Shown in pieces: positions 42,880 through 55,304 of a stretch of 64,000 bases of DNA. Origin of the DNA: Macrotis lagotis (taxonomy: Eukaryota > Chordata > Mammalia > Peramelemorphia > Peramelidae); assembly GCF_037893015.1 (NCBI RefSeq), contig NC_133661.1, forward strand, positions 243,245,503 through 243,309,502. Direction: 5' to 3'. The notes beneath the pieces were generated by a model, which made no database searches, had not been told where the DNA came from, and worked only from the letters and a program-made list of their open reading frames with translations. The stretch's first letter is position 1, and every line of letters starts with the position of its first letter. Position numbers and translations under genes: made by a program.

Positions 42880-43100
42880 ACTTGTGGGCAACTTGAAGGT
42901 TTAATGGATAGAGTGCTAGGCTTGGAATCAGACTGGAATTCAGACCAAGTCTCATTTACTTACTAGCTATATGTGCCCCTAGACATTTAACTTCTCTTTT
43001 CCTCTGTTTCCTCAACTATAAAATGAGAAAAATAGTACCTATCTCACAGAGTTATATGAGAATCAAATGCAATAACATTCATAAAGTAATGCCTTTGGTA
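42880..43100 (+). repeat. MIR-type SINE
   Basis: GGGCAACTTGAAGGTTTAATG head, CTAGCTATATGTGCCCC, TCTGTTTCCTCAACTATAA and a CORE tail ending ATTCATAAAG. Confidence 0.75.
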
Positions 43101-43229
43101 ATTAGATATAACTATGGATTGGGTGGGTACAGGCTGGAAAGAGGGTCAAAGTTGAACTAGGTTTAATTCTCATTGACAATGAAAGGGCAGATTTTAGGAA
43201 GGACATTTTAAATTTAGATAGCAGGACCA

Positions 43230-43430
43230 CAAATTTAAGAGAGCAAGTAAGGTCCTTGAGACCACTGAATCCAACCCTCTAATTTTACAGATGAAGAAAC
43301 AAGAAGTTAGGAATAAATTCAGTGATTTGTCCATTCAGAGTCATATAGCTAGTAAGTGTCAAAGACAGAATATGACTTCAGAGTTACCTGATTCCAAACC
43401 CAGAACACCATCTATTATGCCACCTTTTAG
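43230..43430 (-). repeat. MIR-type SINE
   Basis: CCAACCCTCTAATTTTACAG, AGTCATATAGCTAGTAAGTG and CACCATCTATTATGCCACC. Confidence 0.7.
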
Positions 43431-43544
43431 AGTAGAATAAGTTTAATGTGCTAGAAAGACACAGAAGTGGAAAAATCCAGCAGCTAGTTGGAAACACTGA
43501 CCAAAGGAGAAAGGTCTGTAGTACATACATAGACTTGGAAGTTT

Positions 43545-43616
43545 ATACATATACACATATGCACACACACACATATGTGTGTGTGTGTGTGTATGTGTCT
43601 GTGTGTGTGTGTGTGT
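43545..43616 (+). repeat. (CA)n/(TG)n compound microsatellite
   Basis: ACATATGCACACACACACATATGTGTG: short CA then TG blocks forming a self-complementary core, then longer TG. Confidence 0.9.
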
Positions 43617-43869
43617 CAACTAAAATTGTAAAAGTATATAAGATTTCTAAAGGAAAGTGTACAGAAAGGGAGAAGACCCAAAGATAGCCTTGGAGTACAT
43701 TGTAAAGAAGACTGAAATTGGAATCATAGGTCCTGATTTCATTTTCCAGTGCAAATATCCATGACTTTTGTGACATAAGGCAAGCTAAGGCAAAGACTTT
43801 TCACATAAGGCAAACTCCCTGATTACAAAATGAGAAGTTTGGACAAGAAAAGCCCTAGGGCCCCTTACA

Positions 43870-45589
43870 TATCCTTATATATTAGATCCCATGATCCAAT
43901 CATTCTCACCTTTAAGGAATTGGGGGAGATTAACCAACTAGAGAGAAAGACATAATAGGAAAAGGAGAATAGTGGGAACAGGGTTATAGAAAGCCAAGGG
44001 AGAAGAGAACATCAAGAAAGAAGATAACCAACAATAACTAAGTCATTAGTAACTTTGGAGATGCCTTTTTTCAGGAGAGTTATAGAAGGAAGGAAAGAAA
44101 GATTAACAGGTTTGGGAACTGAGTGAGTGAAAAATCTAGACCAATGTGTAAAATGCAAAGAAACAGGGTCATTAAACCATAAATAAAGATCCTAACGGGC
44201 TGCATATTGATTGAAAACCAATATATTAATATTATTTTATTTTTTTTGTATTTTATCTTGTAAGTATTCCCCAATTGAATTTTAATCTGACTTAAGCCAC
44301 ATTTAGCAATGCTGTGGGCCATGTGTTTGATACTGCCAATCTAGAAAATATTTCTAGAATTTTAGCAGTAAAGACTGAAATACGACAATGCTCAAGAAGG
44401 TTGGTGATAGCATTTTTTTTTTCCTTTTAAGAAAAGGAATGCATGAACATTATTTTAGGCCAAAGGAAAGCAATTATTGGAGAAAGATGATGTGGAAGAT
44501 ATATTTTAAAAGGTAATGCTTGGTGTCAGAAGGGCAGAGTATTGGAGTCAATGTAATCAAGAACTCTGCCTAACCTTGCCAAGGACCCCAGAATAGAAGG
44601 GACGTGTGAATTTTATCTTGTCCATTCTCTTCATTTTACTGAAATGAAAATTGTGGCTCAGAGAGATTAGGAGTCTAGTTTTAAACTGAACTCCAAGGGA
44701 AGAGTTGAGCAAAGATTTAGAGGAATGAAGTTCACATTAAATATTATTCTTAGTAAAGTCAGAGTTTAGAACATCTCTTGAAAATATGGAGAAAGTATAT
44801 TTGGGGAAAAGGATTGAAATAGCTGTAGTTTGGGGTGTAATAAAAAGATAAACATAATTATCATACAACAATGTGAGTCCAGTTGAGATAACATAGCACA
44901 ACCCAGCCTCAAATTACCTCAAATAGCCATCAGTTGCTCAAAATTTTCTGAAAAGGCTAGATGTGTACAGTGGGAATTATTAATTGTTTGGAGGTATCAA
45001 GGATATATCTGAAGAATATCAATTAGGAAAGGAATTGAAAAGTCAAGGAACCACTGATGAAATGACTGACAAGAATGAATAGTAGGGAGTAAATTGAGAA
45101 TGGAACAATATTTATTGACTAAGGAAATAGAGAATAACTGAGGATTCAAAGGTTACAAGAGATTTAAGAATAGATATGGGGAAAATAAGAGCATAGAAGA
45201 GGATTTAGAATTCAAGGTCCTTGAGGTAGAATAGTTAAAAGTGATGATGAGATCTAAGATGTGAATACTCCAGTGAGTGGCTAAAAGAAAATGCAGTTAA
45301 ATGCCATGGGGACATTGACAAGATATTGAAGTTCAATGAGATTTAAGGAAGAAGACTTGGCATTGAAGACTACTAGAATCTTTTAATTGCAGAAATAATC
45401 AGGAAAGAGGAAAGAATGCTATAAAGGCCAGAAGATGACAACAACAAGAACAGAGAAAGAATAGTGTAGTCAGAAGGTCTGAACTTTGAAGAAGAAAGTT
45501 TGAGTAATATTAGCAGCACACATTTCTAAAAGTAGCACGGGTAAACAAGAAGGATGTTGATTACTCCTCTAGGTCCTAGGTAATGGAAT
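43870..45589. other. No recognisable gene or repeat
   Basis: Long AG-rich stretch with scattered weak repeat similarity only. Confidence 0.35.
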
Positions 45590-46330
45590 CTTTCCTGAAA
45601 TAATAGTCCAGGAGAAAGATACAGTCAACATTCCTGACAAAGAGTTATTCAGTCTCTGCTTGAAAAGTGCCAGGGATAGGATATTTGCTTTTTATAGGAC
45701 TACCCTATCAATTTTGAAACAGCAAGATAAAGTGGATAGAATGTTATGTTTGGAGTCAGAAAATATCATCTTCCTGAATTAAAATCTGGTTACTTACTAG
45801 CGATCTTGGACAAGTCATCTAATTCTGTTTGCCTTAGTTTCCTCATCTGTAAAATGAGCTGGACAAGGCAATAACAAACTATTCAAGTATATTTATCAAA
45901 AAAAAATCCAACTGGGGCTATGAAGAGTAGGACGCAATAGAAATCACTGGACAACAGCAACAAACCAATTTTAAATAAAGTCATATGTTACATGGTTTTC
46001 CCTTCTCTCAGGACTAAATCTATTTCCCTGAAGGCCCTAGACTTCCCCTTCCCATAAACCCTGAACCAACAAGCCAAGAAGACTATAGATAATTTTCTCT
46101 CTTAGACATGACCACTCTTTAAATATTTGAGGATGATAGCTATGTCTCTCTAATCTCCCATTCTTCAGCCTATATAACCTTGTTTCCAACATATTTTTAT
46201 TTGCAAGACATGGTTTCAAATCCTTTCACTATCATAACAATACTCTGGAATACCTGAACTTACCAATGTCTCTTCAATAGATGACAACTATTGAATGAAT
46301 GACATGTATGACCAGTTAAATTTTAATTCA
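45590..46330 (-). repeat. CR1/L3-like LINE 3' end, split by a SINE
   Basis: GTTATTCAGTCTCTGCTTGAAAAG before and AAATATTTGAGGATGATAGC, CAAGACATGGTTTCAAATCC and TTACCAATGTCTCTTC after the SINE at 45715-45965 fit one antisense CR1/L3 3' region. Confidence 0.65.
45715..45965 (+). mobile_element. tRNA-derived SINE with RTE/BovB-like tail
   Basis: AAGTGGATAGAATGTTATG head, TGCCTTAGTTTCCTCATC, AGCTGGACAAGGCAATAAC and a tail with CGCAATAGAAATCACTGG. Confidence 0.8.
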
Positions 46331-46339
46331 TTAAAATTT

Positions 46340-47590
46340 GACCTATTATCCTTATTATCAAATTGTATTTTATATAGATTCTTTTATCCAGTTTATCAGC
46401 TATCCCTCCCAAATTTACATCATCCACAAATATCATATGACCATTGCCTCTCACTGACTTTGTCTTCCCAGTGCTTAGAAGAATGTAAATTCTAAATAAA
46501 TTGTAAACTCTAAAGAAATGCTCATTCATTCATTCAGGCATGCTTACATCCATTTAAGTCACTGATTAAATAGAACAGAAACAGAATAGGGTTAGGGACA
46601 GTCTTGAGTTACTCAACTTGACATTTACTCAAGCTGAAAAATACTACACTTTCCCATCAAGAAGTCATTTCCTCTATCTAGAAAAGAATGCAACATTTGA
46701 ATAGTAGGAATAGAAATTAAAAAATGAAAATAAAGTTATGAGAAATGAAGAATGTTTTTGTTTTACATAAATGGACAATTCCACTAACCTCTATATAAAT
46801 TAATGTTATATAATGTGAATTTGCCCCTACCCATCCACTTCACTTAGCCTATATAGCAAAGGTATACACAAAATAATGCCTTCATGCATAAAATGTCCTA
46901 AAATCCAGACATATTACATATTTTACCAAACTATTAAATAGAATTATGAAATGAAGGGCAAAATTAATAATAAAGCATACACGGTATTGTAAAATAAAGT
47001 TAACATAGATGTGTAGTATGCTGCTCCTTTCTCACCCATAGCAACTAGCCTTCAACTTTTTTTTTAATGAAGTTGTCAAGAAATGATAGTACAGTGACAT
47101 TTCCCTCCACAAATATTTGACTAGATAGCAATCCGAATTAGACTTTCAACCCTTAAAAGTCTTGAAGTATTTGGATCCATCTTTACAACATGAGAAAAAA
47201 TTCACCCAGATGAAGAAATACTTCTGCAAACTGTTTTGTTTTGAATCTTGTTTTTATCCTGGGTTCTGAAACTCACTTCTCTTCTGCAATCTTTGTAGCT
47301 TGCAGCTCAATAAGATCCTCCTTTAGATTTCTCACTCAGGTTTCTTTCAGAATTTTTTATATAAAGTTGAATTTACATAATTTGAATTCACAAAATGTCT
47401 GTACCCAGGTTTCAAGTCACAGATACTTTTTATGAAGGTTAATTTTTAAACATGAAGCTGAGACATAGGCTCATTTTATCTTCTGCTTCATTTCACTATT
47501 AATGCAAAGTACAAATAAATCTCCATATACAAATATAATTTCTCTTAGAAGCAGCTTTTTAACATTCCCTTTACTACTGCTAAAGTTGAT
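46340..47590. other. No recognisable gene or repeat
   Basis: AT-rich unannotated sequence. Confidence 0.4.
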
Positions 47591-47599
47591 GCTTTCTTT

Positions 47600-47655
47600 G
47601 TGTGTATGTGCATGTGTGTGTGCATGTGTGTATATGTTTGTGTATGTGTATGTGG
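47600..47655 (+). repeat. TG-rich microsatellite
   Basis: TGTG/CATG/TATG mixture. Confidence 0.85.
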
Positions 47656-47889
47656 ACACTTCCCCTCCCATCATCTATTTCTCTCCCTTTACCTCAGCAT
47701 AAAAATTTTAAAAGAGAATTAAAAATGAGATTATTTTAAAACCAATTTTATGCTTATTAATAATATTGATTATAAGTGATAGCTACACCATTTTAAAGTA
47801 TATATGTTATATATGTATATGTATATTTACACACACATACATTTTCTTATTTGAGCCTCATAAAAGCCTTGCAAAATGGTAATTAGAAT

Positions 47890-48075
47890 GGTAGATTTTG
47901 AATCAAGAAAATTCCTGGGGGACCTTTCTGAGCCTCATTTTACTCATCTTTAAAATGTGAGTGTTGGTTGCTGCCACTGAAGTCCTTCCTGCTATAAGTC
48001 TATGGTTACTCATCTTTAAAATGTGAGTGTTGGTTGCTGCCACTGAAGTCCTTCCTGCTATAAGTCTATGGTTTT
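47890..48075 (+). repeat. MIR-type SINE carrying an exact 66-bp tandem duplication
   Basis: SINE text (GAGCCTCATTTTACTCATC) contains two identical units, 47941-48006 and 48007-48072, with no mismatch. Confidence 0.93.
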
Positions 48076-48094
48076 TAGTAAGTATTATAAGTGT

Positions 48095-48235
48095 AAAATT
48101 TCCATTTTATATATTACATATTTTTACATTATATATTAATTTATATTTTATATTATATTTATATTACATTATATTTTTATACCTTATATATATATTTATA
48201 TTTATATATATATTTATATTTTTCCATTATATAAA
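48095..48235 (+). repeat. TA/TTTATA-rich low-complexity tract
   Basis: Almost only A and T in TATATT/TTTATA units. The Ile/Tyr/Phe frame at 48027-48239 is an artefact. Confidence 0.95.
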
Positions 48236-48849
48236 CTGAAACTCAAGGCAGTCATGGTCATAGTCACCTAGCTAAGTAAGTATCTAAGGTTAAGTTACAA
48301 AAATACAAAAACTACATATTCATCATCAAAATTAATGCTAAGATAGAGCAGAAAGGATACAAATGAAACAATAGGGATGAATACCTGGAGTTTAGGGTAC
48401 TGTAAAAGATACAGAAAACGAGATATAAAAAGACTTAAAAATTACTTTTAAAAGTAACTGAGACAATTAGTGCAAAAAGGAGCAGATGGGTAACATGGTG
48501 AAAGAACTTTCAATATAGAATCAATCAAGGAAGACAGCCTGAAAAAAGTCAAGTTATGCATTATATTCTAAAGGTAAGGAGAAATTCAGAAAAGTGTGTT
48601 GACTCTTGGAGATATGATTAAGCTCATGTAAGCTTTAAAAGAGATTTGTTCTAGAAAGTAACAACTCTTCTACTACCCCCAACACCCACAGAGAAAGGTC
48701 TCCCTTCTATCAAATCACATTCCTACTTGCTCTTTAATTTATCTTAAAGAGATGCCTAGGGACACTGAAAGGTTAAAGACTCATGTAGGCTCACACAGTC
48801 AGAGGTTAATCTTGAATCCCAGTGTTTGTGAATCCAGGACTGACTCTAT

Positions 48850-49045
48850 TGTCAGCATTATAAAATTTGAAATTGGAGGGAACCCTAAAAGATCTTTTAG
48901 TCCACAGCATCACTTGATACATAAGGAAACATGTTCAGAGAAGTATCTTGCCTATGTTCACATAGTCAATAAGTAGGAGAGTGAGAATTTGATCCCAGGT
49001 TGTCAGATCCCAAATTCATTGATCTTTTTCCCACACCACATGGCC
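48850..49045 (-). repeat. MIR-type SINE
   Basis: TTTGAAATTGGAGGGAACCC, ACATAAGGAAACATGTTCAG and CACATAGTCAATAAGTAGG. Confidence 0.65.
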
Positions 49046-49079
49046 ACCATAAAAGCAAGTATTAAACAACAAAGCAAAC

Positions 49080-49320
49080 TTACATTTATTTAGCATCTAC
49101 ATTTTTCACTTTAAAAATGATCATTGCAGTAATTCTATGAAGTGAGCAAGGATCAGTTATTGTGTTCCCCATTTCAGAGATGAGGAAATTTAGGTTCTGA
49201 GATTTTAAATGATTTGCCCAGGATTACACAGTTGGCTAGTGGCTAAACAGTGAATCAACCATAAATCTTCTCACCATCACCCCTCTCCCCTAATCTGAGC
49301 TTTTCCACCATACCACATTG
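49080..49320 (-). repeat. MIR-type SINE
   Basis: CCCCATTTCAGAGATGAGG, TTTGCCCAGGATTACACAG and CCACCATACCACATTGCC. Confidence 0.7.
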
Positions 49321-49324
49321 CCTG

Positions 49325-49760
49325 CCAAAGTACCAAAGGGTGATGATACATAGTGAACTGCAGCAAAGCATCTCCTATCACTATTACAGGTTTCTCTTGT
49401 TCCGAGTCTGAGACTTGCTGAGGACCACAGATGTAACTACCAGTCCTTAGGTGTGGATACTTTGTTTATGATAAGTGACTTATCTCCAATTATCTCATCC
49501 GTGCAGACATGGCGATCTGTCCTCAAAGGTATGAAGCCCATTAATAACCTCCCCCTCCCTCCCTAAAGGACTGTGGCTTCCCAGTCATAGCAGTCCTGTC
49601 ATATGATTTCCTTTCTGATATGGAGCTCTTATAATCAGAGCTAACATGCTGTCTAATGTGTCAAAACATGTATTGTTTCCCAGTCTCTCACAATATGAAA
49701 CCAGAAAGCAGGTCCCCTTATCATTTAATAACACTCCTTGCTCCTGAAAGCTAGAGAAAA
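49325..49760. promoter_or_regulatory. Single-copy-looking segment with paired GATA motifs
   Basis: Repeat-free. GATAAG (49470-49475) and CTTATC (49479-49484) form an inverted GATA-factor pair, with another ATTATCT at 49489. Candidate conserved element only. Confidence 0.25.
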
Positions 49761-49894
49761 AATGAGCACTCCAGGGGACTGGGGGAAGGGGACTACATAT
49801 AGAATTAAGGTTGTGACACAGATTCTTCCACAGTCAAGAATCCAGAAAGAGGTAAATGATCATTCCTTAAATGAAGTGTTTCTTTCCAGGTTGC

Positions 49895-50175
49895 CTCCTT
49901 CCTTCCCTTGAAAGCTCAGCTCAAGTCTCACCTTCTGTGGAGGCATTTCCTAGTTCCATCCCCCTCCATCTCCCATATCTCTTCAGTCCAAGTTAGTACA
50001 TTCTGTCTGAAATTATCTGCCATTTATACTGTATATCTTGCATACCCAATTTTTTGCACATTATCTCTCCCATTAAAATGTAAATTCCTTAAGGACAGGG
50101 ACTAGTTTTTTCCCCCTTTCTTTGTATCTCCATTGCTTAGTAAAGTGTCTTAATAAATGTTGACTAAATAAACTT
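49895..50175 (+). repeat. L2 3' end
   Basis: AAAGCTCAGCTCAAGTCTCACC, TTCCTTAAGGACAGGGAC, CTCCATTGCTTAGTAAAG and TTAATAAATGTTGACT: a clear L2 end, longer than the other copies here. Confidence 0.85.
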
Positions 50176-50324
50176 TATACTTTCACCATGCTTCATCTCT
50201 GTTTCTAAAAGTCACAGATGTTTTGAGAAATATGGAATTAAGAAATGATGAGGGAGATTAGAAGCTTTGTTGATGTTTAGCTTGCATATCAAGGTTCCTT
50301 TCCAACAAAATGGGAATTGAATAT

Positions 50325-50575
50325 GTATTAATAATGATAATAGCTAGCATTAATACAGTATATTGGAGCTTTGAAAAGTGCTTTACAGATTTCTTAGTTT
50401 TCCTAAAATCCTAAGTGGTTAGTTATATTACTTCCATTTTGCATATGAGGAAACTGAGGCAAGGGTGACTTGTCCAGGATTATACAGCTAAGAAAAGCCT
50501 GGGGTCAAATTTGAACTTGGGTCTTCCAGATTCCAAGTCTAATGCTCTATCTACCATGGTACCTTGCTTCTTTTT
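50325..50575 (-). repeat. MIR-type SINE, near full length
   Basis: TAATGATAATAGCTAGCATT tail, ATATGAGGAAACTGAGGCAAG and AATGCTCTATCTACCATGG head. Confidence 0.8.
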
Positions 50576-50664
50576 TATATTGTAAGTAATCAATAAGCAT
50601 TTATTAAGGCCTCAATTGTGACAGGCATTGTGGGAATTTAAAAAAAAGCACTAATACATAACCT

Positions 50665-50915
50665 CTGTGGATTTGTTTCCTTATCAATAAAACAAAACAG
50701 ATTAGGTGACTTCTAAGGTCCTTTCCAGCTTTAATTTTAAATATCACACTGGATTGAATCAAAAGAATTAAGTTTTAGGACTGACTGAAACAAGATTAGC
50801 CATGAAACTGAATTACATAACCTCTCTGGTCCTGTTTTCTCATCTGTTTAATTAGGGAATTAGACCAGTGGTCTCCATGGTTCATTCTAGTTCCACAGGT
50901 CTGTGATTCCTACTA
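50665..50915 (+). repeat. MIR-type SINE fragments
   Basis: TAGGTGACTTCTAAGGTCC and TTAGACCAGTGGTCTCCATG mark two adjacent plus-strand tails. Confidence 0.55.
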
Positions 50916-50919
50916 GACA

Positions 50920-52285
50920 ATTCTGATGAGCAAGGCAACTTTTGAACTGGAGCAGATCTTTCCCCTTCCCCCTGCAGGCCAATCTAAATCTTTGTTCTTT
51001 CATAACACTCACTGGAGCTTGCAACCAAAACCTCATGCAAAAGACACTTCCGGGCAGGTCTTTTACTGAATCAATGAAACATAACCAGCATCAGAAGCTT
51101 TGCATCTGACCTTCCTGCTTCTCCCTGTAGGGATGTTGAAAGAGTACATGTCATAGCTGGGGTTTGTGTTGGGTTTTATTTTTCTTAAACCAAACATATA
51201 ATGCTGATTTCTACACAAAGACCTAAAAGAAAGAGCATCACAAAGCTTTCAAATTCTTGATGTCTTAGAAAGGTACTGTAGAAACAGACTATCAATCAAC
51301 AACTAAAATCACTTGGACTCAAATAACTTCTGCACAAGTCCCTGCTACAAAATCTATATTCAAAGTAAGAATGCAGAGATGATATTACTTTAAGTAGAAG
51401 CCAGGAGATCAAATAGGATTTTTGTTTGTTGTTTTTATTTTTTTTAGTGCTCAAAAATACAGCAGTTTATTACTTCAGTTTTCAGAAGGATTATTTTTAA
51501 ACAGGATGCTGGCAAAAATCTATATAAATTATCAGAAAGTAGCTTGACAATATCCTATTTTGATATTTTGTTTATTTCTTCAAAATGCAATTAGTGTGAA
51601 AATTTTAAAGTAATACCTTTTCTGTATTTCATTCTGTACAACCAGAAAAACTCAGAGATGCCTAGACTATCAGATATGATTTCTGATCTCCTCAGTTTAG
51701 GAAAGATGATGAAATATCAGAAGGAAGAAAACAACAACAAAAAACCAAACAACAATGAGAAACAAAAGAAGTAATCCAAGTTAAAATTAAAGCATTTAGT
51801 AGGTGCTAAATTTATAAAATTTAGAAAAGTGTGACTGTCTGTGGGCGTGAGTGTGGTAAACAAGGCACATGATCTTATCTTATAAATATCTTCAAACTAA
51901 TAATATAATTAAAGGGGAAGAAAAATTTATCTCAGATGATTATATGGCTAGAAGCAATGGCCTGTAGCAATAGAAGGATGTTAAAGCAAAAATTTTCAGG
52001 GGGTAAAAACGTTCTTTTTTATCATCAGAGAGCAGACTCCCTAAGAGAGGAACTGAAACATTCTAATTCAGACAGTATGTACAGAAAGCAAGGGGAAAAC
52101 AATTCTATTTATTGATATTGCTGTCTTAGAAAGTAGCTACCTCAGAGGGAGGACTTATCAAACATGAAGGAGGAAACTTCAAACATGAAGTAGGAAAAAG
52201 TCAGCAGCCAATATCACTAATAAAGTAGAAGGTAAGGGTTCTAGATTAACCATGAGGTCATGAACCAGGCAAATATTTTGGAGAC
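50920..52285. other. No recognisable gene or repeat
   Basis: Unannotated; the stretch 51000-51130 is less AT-rich and repeat-free. Confidence 0.4.
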
Positions 52286-52289
52286 CTCA

Positions 52290-52515
52290 GATTATTATGA
52301 TAATAACTCACATTCTTCCCCCCACCCCATAACCCTTTTAAGTTAGGTTATATTTTGGTGAAATAGTATTATTCCCATTTAGAGAGAAGAGCTGAGGGTC
52401 AGAGAAGGTAAGTGACTTTCCTAAGTTTTTCTAGCTAATAAATGTCAGAGTTGGGATTCAAAACCAGGGCTGTTGATTTCAGAACCAATACTCTTTCTGA
52501 TGGACCAAATTGCCT
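52290..52515 (-). repeat. MIR-type SINE
   Basis: AGAGAAGGTAAGTGACTTTCC, TAGCTAATAAATGTCAGAG and TGATGGACCAAATTGCC. Confidence 0.7.
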
Positions 52516-52899
52516 CAATTTCACTCTCCTTTGAAGAAACTTACGGATCTGACACACATGCAGAGCATTGTTTTTATCATTTAAATAAGTGCTATGTAAT
52601 AACTCTTCTTGTACATTTACAGAAATCTAACTTAAATAAGGCATCTCAATTTGGAAAAAATGAGAGAAAGCATGGTACATCATTTGGTTTATTCTTAATA
52701 TTTAGTTAACTATAAAGAAGAAATTATCTACTCAGGGAATGATCTTGAAAAAAGATACAAAATCTTCCTCCCTTCTTTGCAGACATGGGGGGGTGGGGGT
52801 CTGTGGGTATAAAATATCACCTATAATGTCAGACTTGAGGGATGTTAGGCATTGTTGCTGAAATGCAGTTTTCCTTTCTCTTTAGTTATTCTATTACAA

Positions 52900-53150
52900 A
52901 GGTTGTTGAGCACTAAAGTGACTCAGTGGATAGAATATCTGGTCTGGAGTCAGGAAGATTTGAGTTCAAATCCAGCCTCAGATACATATTAACTGTTTAT
53001 ATCCCCACAGAAGTTCTTAACCCTGTTTGTCTCAGTCTCCTGATCTGTAAAATGAGTTGGAATAGGAAATGACAAACCACTCTAGTATCTTTACTGAGAA
53101 AACTTCAAATGCATTCACAAAGAATCTGACTGAACAACAAAAACAAAGGA
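52900..53150 (+). mobile_element. tRNA-derived SINE with RTE/BovB-like tail
   Basis: AAGTGACTCAGTGGATAG head, GAGTTCAAATCCAGCCTCAG B box, GAAATGACAAACCACTC and AGAATCTGACTGAACAAC tail. Confidence 0.85.
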
Positions 53151-53267
53151 TATCTGGATTTGTAGGTTATTTAAAAACAAAAGTTATCAATAATATATAT
53201 TGTGTTAATTACATACAATATATTATTACATCATATTTTATAGCATCATCATATTATGGGAAATTGC

Positions 53268-53325
53268 ATTTTATATATATGTATATATATACATACATAT
53301 ATATATATGTATGTATATATATATA
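53268..53325 (+). repeat. TA/TATG palindromic microsatellite
   Basis: TATATATG and CATACATATA alternate, giving a largely self-complementary segment. Confidence 0.9.
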
Positions 53326-53337
53326 ACTTTTAAATGT

Positions 53338-53650
53338 AAAGGGCTGCTAGATGGCTCAATGGGTAGAATACTGGCTCTCAGGTCAGGAGGTTCTGGTTTC
53401 AAATTTGACCTCAAACATTTACCAGTTGTGTGACCATGGACAAATCACTTAACCCTGATTGCTTCACTTCCAGGGCCATCTCCAGTTATCCTGATTTATA
53501 TCTGGCCATGAGACCCAGATGACTCTGAAGGAGAAAGTGAGGTTTGTTGACTAGCAGAACATCCCCCTCCACACTCAAATCTGGTTCATGTGCTTCTCAT
53601 GGTATCACCTCCCTGATGTGGTCTTCTTCAAAAAATGAAGGATAAATATT
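53338..53650 (+). mobile_element. tRNA-derived marsupial SINE with a distinct long tail
   Basis: GGGCTGCTAGATGGCTCAATG head, TGTGTGACCATGGACAAATC, then a non-tRNA body: CCAGGGCCATCTCCAGTTATC, AGACCCAGATGACTCTG, TCACCTCCCTGATGTGG and AAAATGAAGGATAAATA. This body differs from both other SINE types in the window. Confidence 0.75.
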
Positions 53651-54279
53651 ATTATTATACAAATGAAAATAAATACAAGAGAAAGCAAGGTCAATATATG
53701 GACTGGGGAACAAAAGCAGATCTAAGTAAAAAATGGAGCAAACAGTTCTGTAAATGGCATTTATCTGTCTCAGTGGTTACTGATTATATTATGCTGTACT
53801 AGTGTGTTATTTAAGGGTTTGTGAAAATGTGGATGTTGGATACATATGAAAGTTAGGCAGTAGTCAAAGAAATTTCTAAGAAAAGGAGCAGGGCTGAGCA
53901 AGGAATTCCAACTACATTGCTTTCAGTGAAGTCATTGGCCAACAGGTAAGTCAACACTGGCAGCAGCAATAGGCAGCTAAAAGCATAAGCCTGTTACTTT
54001 TTAATAATGACCCAAAGACCAGAGGCCTTGAGTGCTTGTATTCATTATGGAATCCATGCTGCTTTTCACAAAGGTAGGGTATTAAACCCTGCTATCCCTG
54101 GCTAATTCTAAATTGGATAATTGCATTCCACCCACCTACATCCTACCTGCAGTTAAGGGTGGCATTTTACATTTCCTGCCATGTGCTATAGTCTATTTTA
54201 GCTATTAGACCTTTGGAGAGATTTTATCTTTCCTCTTTAAAATGACTACATTTGAAAAATAATAGGTGAATTCTTTTCT

Positions 54280-54747
54280 TCCTTCTCTCTCTCTTTCTGT
54301 CTGTCTCTCTCTCTCTGTCCGTCTGTCTGTCTGTCTCTTTTTCTCTGTGTCTGTCTCTCTGCCTGTCTGTCTCTCTCTCTATCTGTCTGTCTCTCTTTGT
54401 CTCTCTCTCTCTCTCTCTGTCTGTCTCTCTGTCTCTCTCTGTCTCTCTGTCTGTCTCTGTCTCTTTCTGTCTCTCTGTCTGTCTGTCTCTCTGTCTGTCT
54501 GTCTCTCTCTCTCTGTCTCCGTCTGTTTCTCTCTCTGTGTCTGTCTGTCTCTGTCTCTCTCTCTCTCTGTGTCTGTCTATCTCTGTCTGTCTCTCTGTCT
54601 GTCTGTCTCTCTGTGTCTGTCTGTCTCTCTGTGTCTGTCTGTCTGTCTGTCTCTCTCTCTCCCTCTCTGTCTGTCTCTCTGTCTGTCTGTCTGTCTCTCC
54701 CCCCCCATCTGTCTCTCTCTCCCTCTCTGTCTGTCTCTCTCTCCTCC
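54280..54747 (+). repeat. TCTG/TC-rich low-complexity tract
   Basis: CTCTCTGTCTGTCTG units over about 470 bases. Long frames on both strands (Ser/Leu/Val/Cys and Arg/Glu/Asp/Thr rich) are repeat translations. Confidence 0.97.
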
Positions 54748-54934
54748 CCTGCCTAGCATTAAGCACAATTCTTGGACCAAAAATAGGCATCTAATAAATA
54801 TTTACCCATTGACTGACTAAAAGGGAGTTGCCATTATCTCTATGGTATATCAAACTCCATGAGCCCTACTATTAGATTTAAGCTTCACTATTTCAGAAGC
54901 AGACCAAAAAGGATCTCTAATATATTGATGAGGA

Positions 54935-55300
54935 GGTTATGTGGTGCAGTGGAAAGAGGACTGAAGTCAGAAGATCAGAATTCCTGAAGCCTGACTTTAC
55001 CATTCACTATATTTATGTGATGTTAGTGAAGACAAATAAGTTCTCTGGGCCTCTTTTTCTTTATTTGCAAGTGAAAGGTTGCGTAGATGACAAAGAAGCA
55101 ATATGAAATAGTAAATACTACAGTGGTCTTGGAGAGAGAAAGACGGGTTAAAATTTTGCCTCTCCTACTTGTTAACAATAATCTTGAGCATCACTCATTC
55201 TCTCTCTAAGCTTGTTTCCTTGTCTGTAAAATGAAGAGATTAGACTAAAGGACCTCTAAGGTCCCTTCTAGCTCTAAATCTATGCCCTATGATTAAACAC
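54935..55300 (+). repeat. Two adjacent MIR-type SINE copies
   Basis: First TATGTGGTGCAGTGGAAAG to about 55095; second CTTGTTTCCTTGTCTGTAAA with AAGGTCCCTTCTAGCTC and a CTATG end to about 55295. Confidence 0.75.
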
Positions 55301-55304
55301 TAAT

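Noticed and set aside
54224-54820. 184-188 codon frames on both strands
   Set aside because: They are translations of a TCTG/TC repeat.
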